Positions 62,756 through 64,000 of a stretch of 64,000 bases of DNA are shown piece after piece. The position numbers were made by a program, and so were the translations under genes. Positions within the stretch are counted from its first letter, which is position 1; each line of letters opens with the position of its first letter. The stretch comes from Macrobrachium rosenbergii (lineage: Eukaryota > Arthropoda > Malacostraca > Decapoda > Palaemonidae). The notes under the pieces are model-generated. The model worked only from the letters and a program-made list of their open reading frames with translations, was not told the DNA's origin and did no database searches. Where the stretch lies: assembly GCF_040412425.1 (NCBI RefSeq), contig NC_089763.1, forward strand, positions 59,130,415 to 59,194,414, read 5' to 3'.

Positions 62756-64000
62756 TGGGAATTTTATGGGTTAATTCCTGGGTTGTACTGTGGTTATGAT
62801 AATTTTTTTCTCTTTCTCTTTCTTTTCTCTCTCTCTCTTTGTTTTTTTTTAATGGGCTTTAAATGGGCGTAACTTGCAGTTTTTTTTAACTGGGGAGGAC
62901 GTTGGTCTGTAGAGTTATTCAAATCTTTAATTGTCCGAGTTCTGTTTTTGCTCTTATGTGTTGCAATGCTTAGTTAAAATTAAGTGCAAAATACCATAGG
63001 GTTTTATAGATGCATGAATTTCTTTTTGTTTGTGTGTTTTTTCTTTCCTGTTTCGAGATCGGGTATCTTAGAGATTCTTTCTTATGTTTTTATGCTGAAG
63101 TTTGTATTCACATGGCTTTAGGAGTCGTGGCATGGGCTAATTTTGTAGTGAGGTTAGGCCTGTGTGGTATTATGTAAGAATGTTATGATGTGTAGTAGTC
63201 GTCTGATGCCATATCTTTGACTATAGAGTTTCAGAACAAAGATCTGCTGCTTAGGATTTTTTTTTGGGGGGGGGATAATTTGTATATCGGACAGAATCTG
63301 TCTGATCTGTTACGGGTTTGGGCAAATCAGTTAGGGTTTAGGATAGGATTAGGAAGACTTTTTAATATGACTTCCAAGTTTAAATTTTTCAGCTCTCTTC
63401 TAGAAGAAATAAGAGGGCTGTGCCATTGGTAATTGTAGTTGCTATGTTCATAGGAGCGATTGCTAGTGTGTCAGTTGCTATTTTGCTGAGAATTGAGCAG
63501 GTATCGACAGTATTCACTGACCAGGGTAAAACTTTGATGACTTTACGGGATATTTTACCTCTTGGATGTTTAGAATTGCCTTTAAAGAATTCAGTATATT
63601 GGTATGGTTCTTAGGTAATTTTTACTGGGAAGAATTCTTATGGGTAGTATCTTAAAGTTAGTGTACGTGATAGTGGGTTGATTGTGGAAATTCCAGTTAG
63701 TAACTTGGAATTGTTTCATAGTTGTATCATATGACCTTTCCCTAGTGGTTTTAATGGTTCATTAATAGTATGGCATAGTGAGTAGACTAGGTAACTTTTG
63801 GGTTGACTGTCGACATGACCAACTTACGTTATACACCACTTCCTCACAGCAGTGCCTCATGAATGACTTCTGTGAGCCTCAGCTGATAAAAGTTAGATAT
63901 GGGGGCCATCTACATTATGCCTGCAGGTTTCTACACCTGCGCCTTCATGAGAAGATCCAGGGTTTTTTGGAGAGATGTCAGGCAAGGACGCCTGCAAATC
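62756..64000. other. Region 3' of the third Gypsy-like pol, unassigned
   Basis: Begins with T/C-rich low complexity (62800-62850). No LTR or polypurine tract was identified before the window ends. Confidence 0.4.
63217..63614 (+). pseudogene. Two overlapping frames, possible membrane-protein remnant 3' of pol
   Basis: The frame 63217-63432 (71 codons) and the frame 63420-63614 (64 codons) overlap. The second begins with a ~20-residue hydrophobic stretch (LVIVVAMFIGAIASVSVAIL) that could be a membrane segment, followed by a short helix-like region. Some Gypsy-group elements carry an env-like gene exactly here, after integrase, so this could be a remnant of one. No other env feature (signal peptide, cleavage site, long ectodomain) is visible in an open frame. 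It may equally be a chance hydrophobic frame. Low confidence. Confidence 0.25.

Overview
The window looks like repeat-rich, gene-poor nuclear DNA of a decapod crustacean (shrimp, crayfish or crab type). I infer this from very long (TA)n and (CT)n microsatellites, several dispersed repeat families that I associate with decapod genomes (a tRNA-headed SINE, a retroposon with a CTGAATGATCTCATAGGTCC-type 3' end, a tRNA-like satellite), and a dense mix of LINE, Penelope-like (PLE) and Ty3/Gypsy-like remnants. The species cannot be fixed from sequence alone. No complete host gene is visible. The only host-like coding candidate is a 55-codon ORF at 16768-16935.

Layout. 1-800: anonymous DNA with a 49-bp SINE scrap between 13-bp target duplications. 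801-7126: a full-length but decayed RNase H-bearing LINE, about 6.3 kb, with perfect 15-bp target site duplications. 7127-11600: microsatellites, a 327-bp retroposon with 13-bp target duplications, and a tandem pair of tRNA-like units. 11600-14330: a PLE on the minus strand, with a hammerhead-ribozyme relic at its 3' side. 14330-23540: mostly anonymous DNA with (CT)n tracts, one SINE and the 55-codon ORF. 23540-27360: a second PLE on the plus strand, split by a nested set of inverted repeats, one of which carries the best-preserved hammerhead-like motif. 27476-28950: inverted and tandem copies of a tRNA-like satellite. 28955-29540: a PLE endonuclease fragment.

29963-37571: a decayed LTR element on the minus strand (two ~1.2-kb LTR-like copies, a polypurine tract, gag and protease, no visible reverse transcriptase). 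38147-38330: a PLE fragment with a third hammerhead-like motif. 38757-42693: a second Gypsy-like element on the minus strand (gag, RT, RNase H, integrase; protease missing), interrupted by a SINE. 44194-49880: minisatellites, a ~780-bp foldback element with (TA)n in its loop, and another SINE. 49881-56425: anonymous DNA, polypyrimidine tracts, and a dispersed triple repeat split by a SINE. 56440-58990: a degraded LINE whose RT segment has expanded into a ~45-bp minisatellite. 59590-62755: a third Gypsy-like pol (plus strand, gag absent), followed by an unassigned region with one hydrophobic ORF.

The protein-coding content is therefore essentially all transposon-derived, and almost every such gene carries frameshifts or stops. 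The parts connect biologically: the SINE and the short retroposon need a LINE to move them, and the 8314-8640 retroposon shares a 3' tail resembling that of the 816-7111 LINE. The PLEs are recognisable by their RT and GIY-YIG segments and by hammerhead-type motifs, which are known companions of this class. (TA)n arrays repeatedly sit in the loops or at the edges of inverted repeats.
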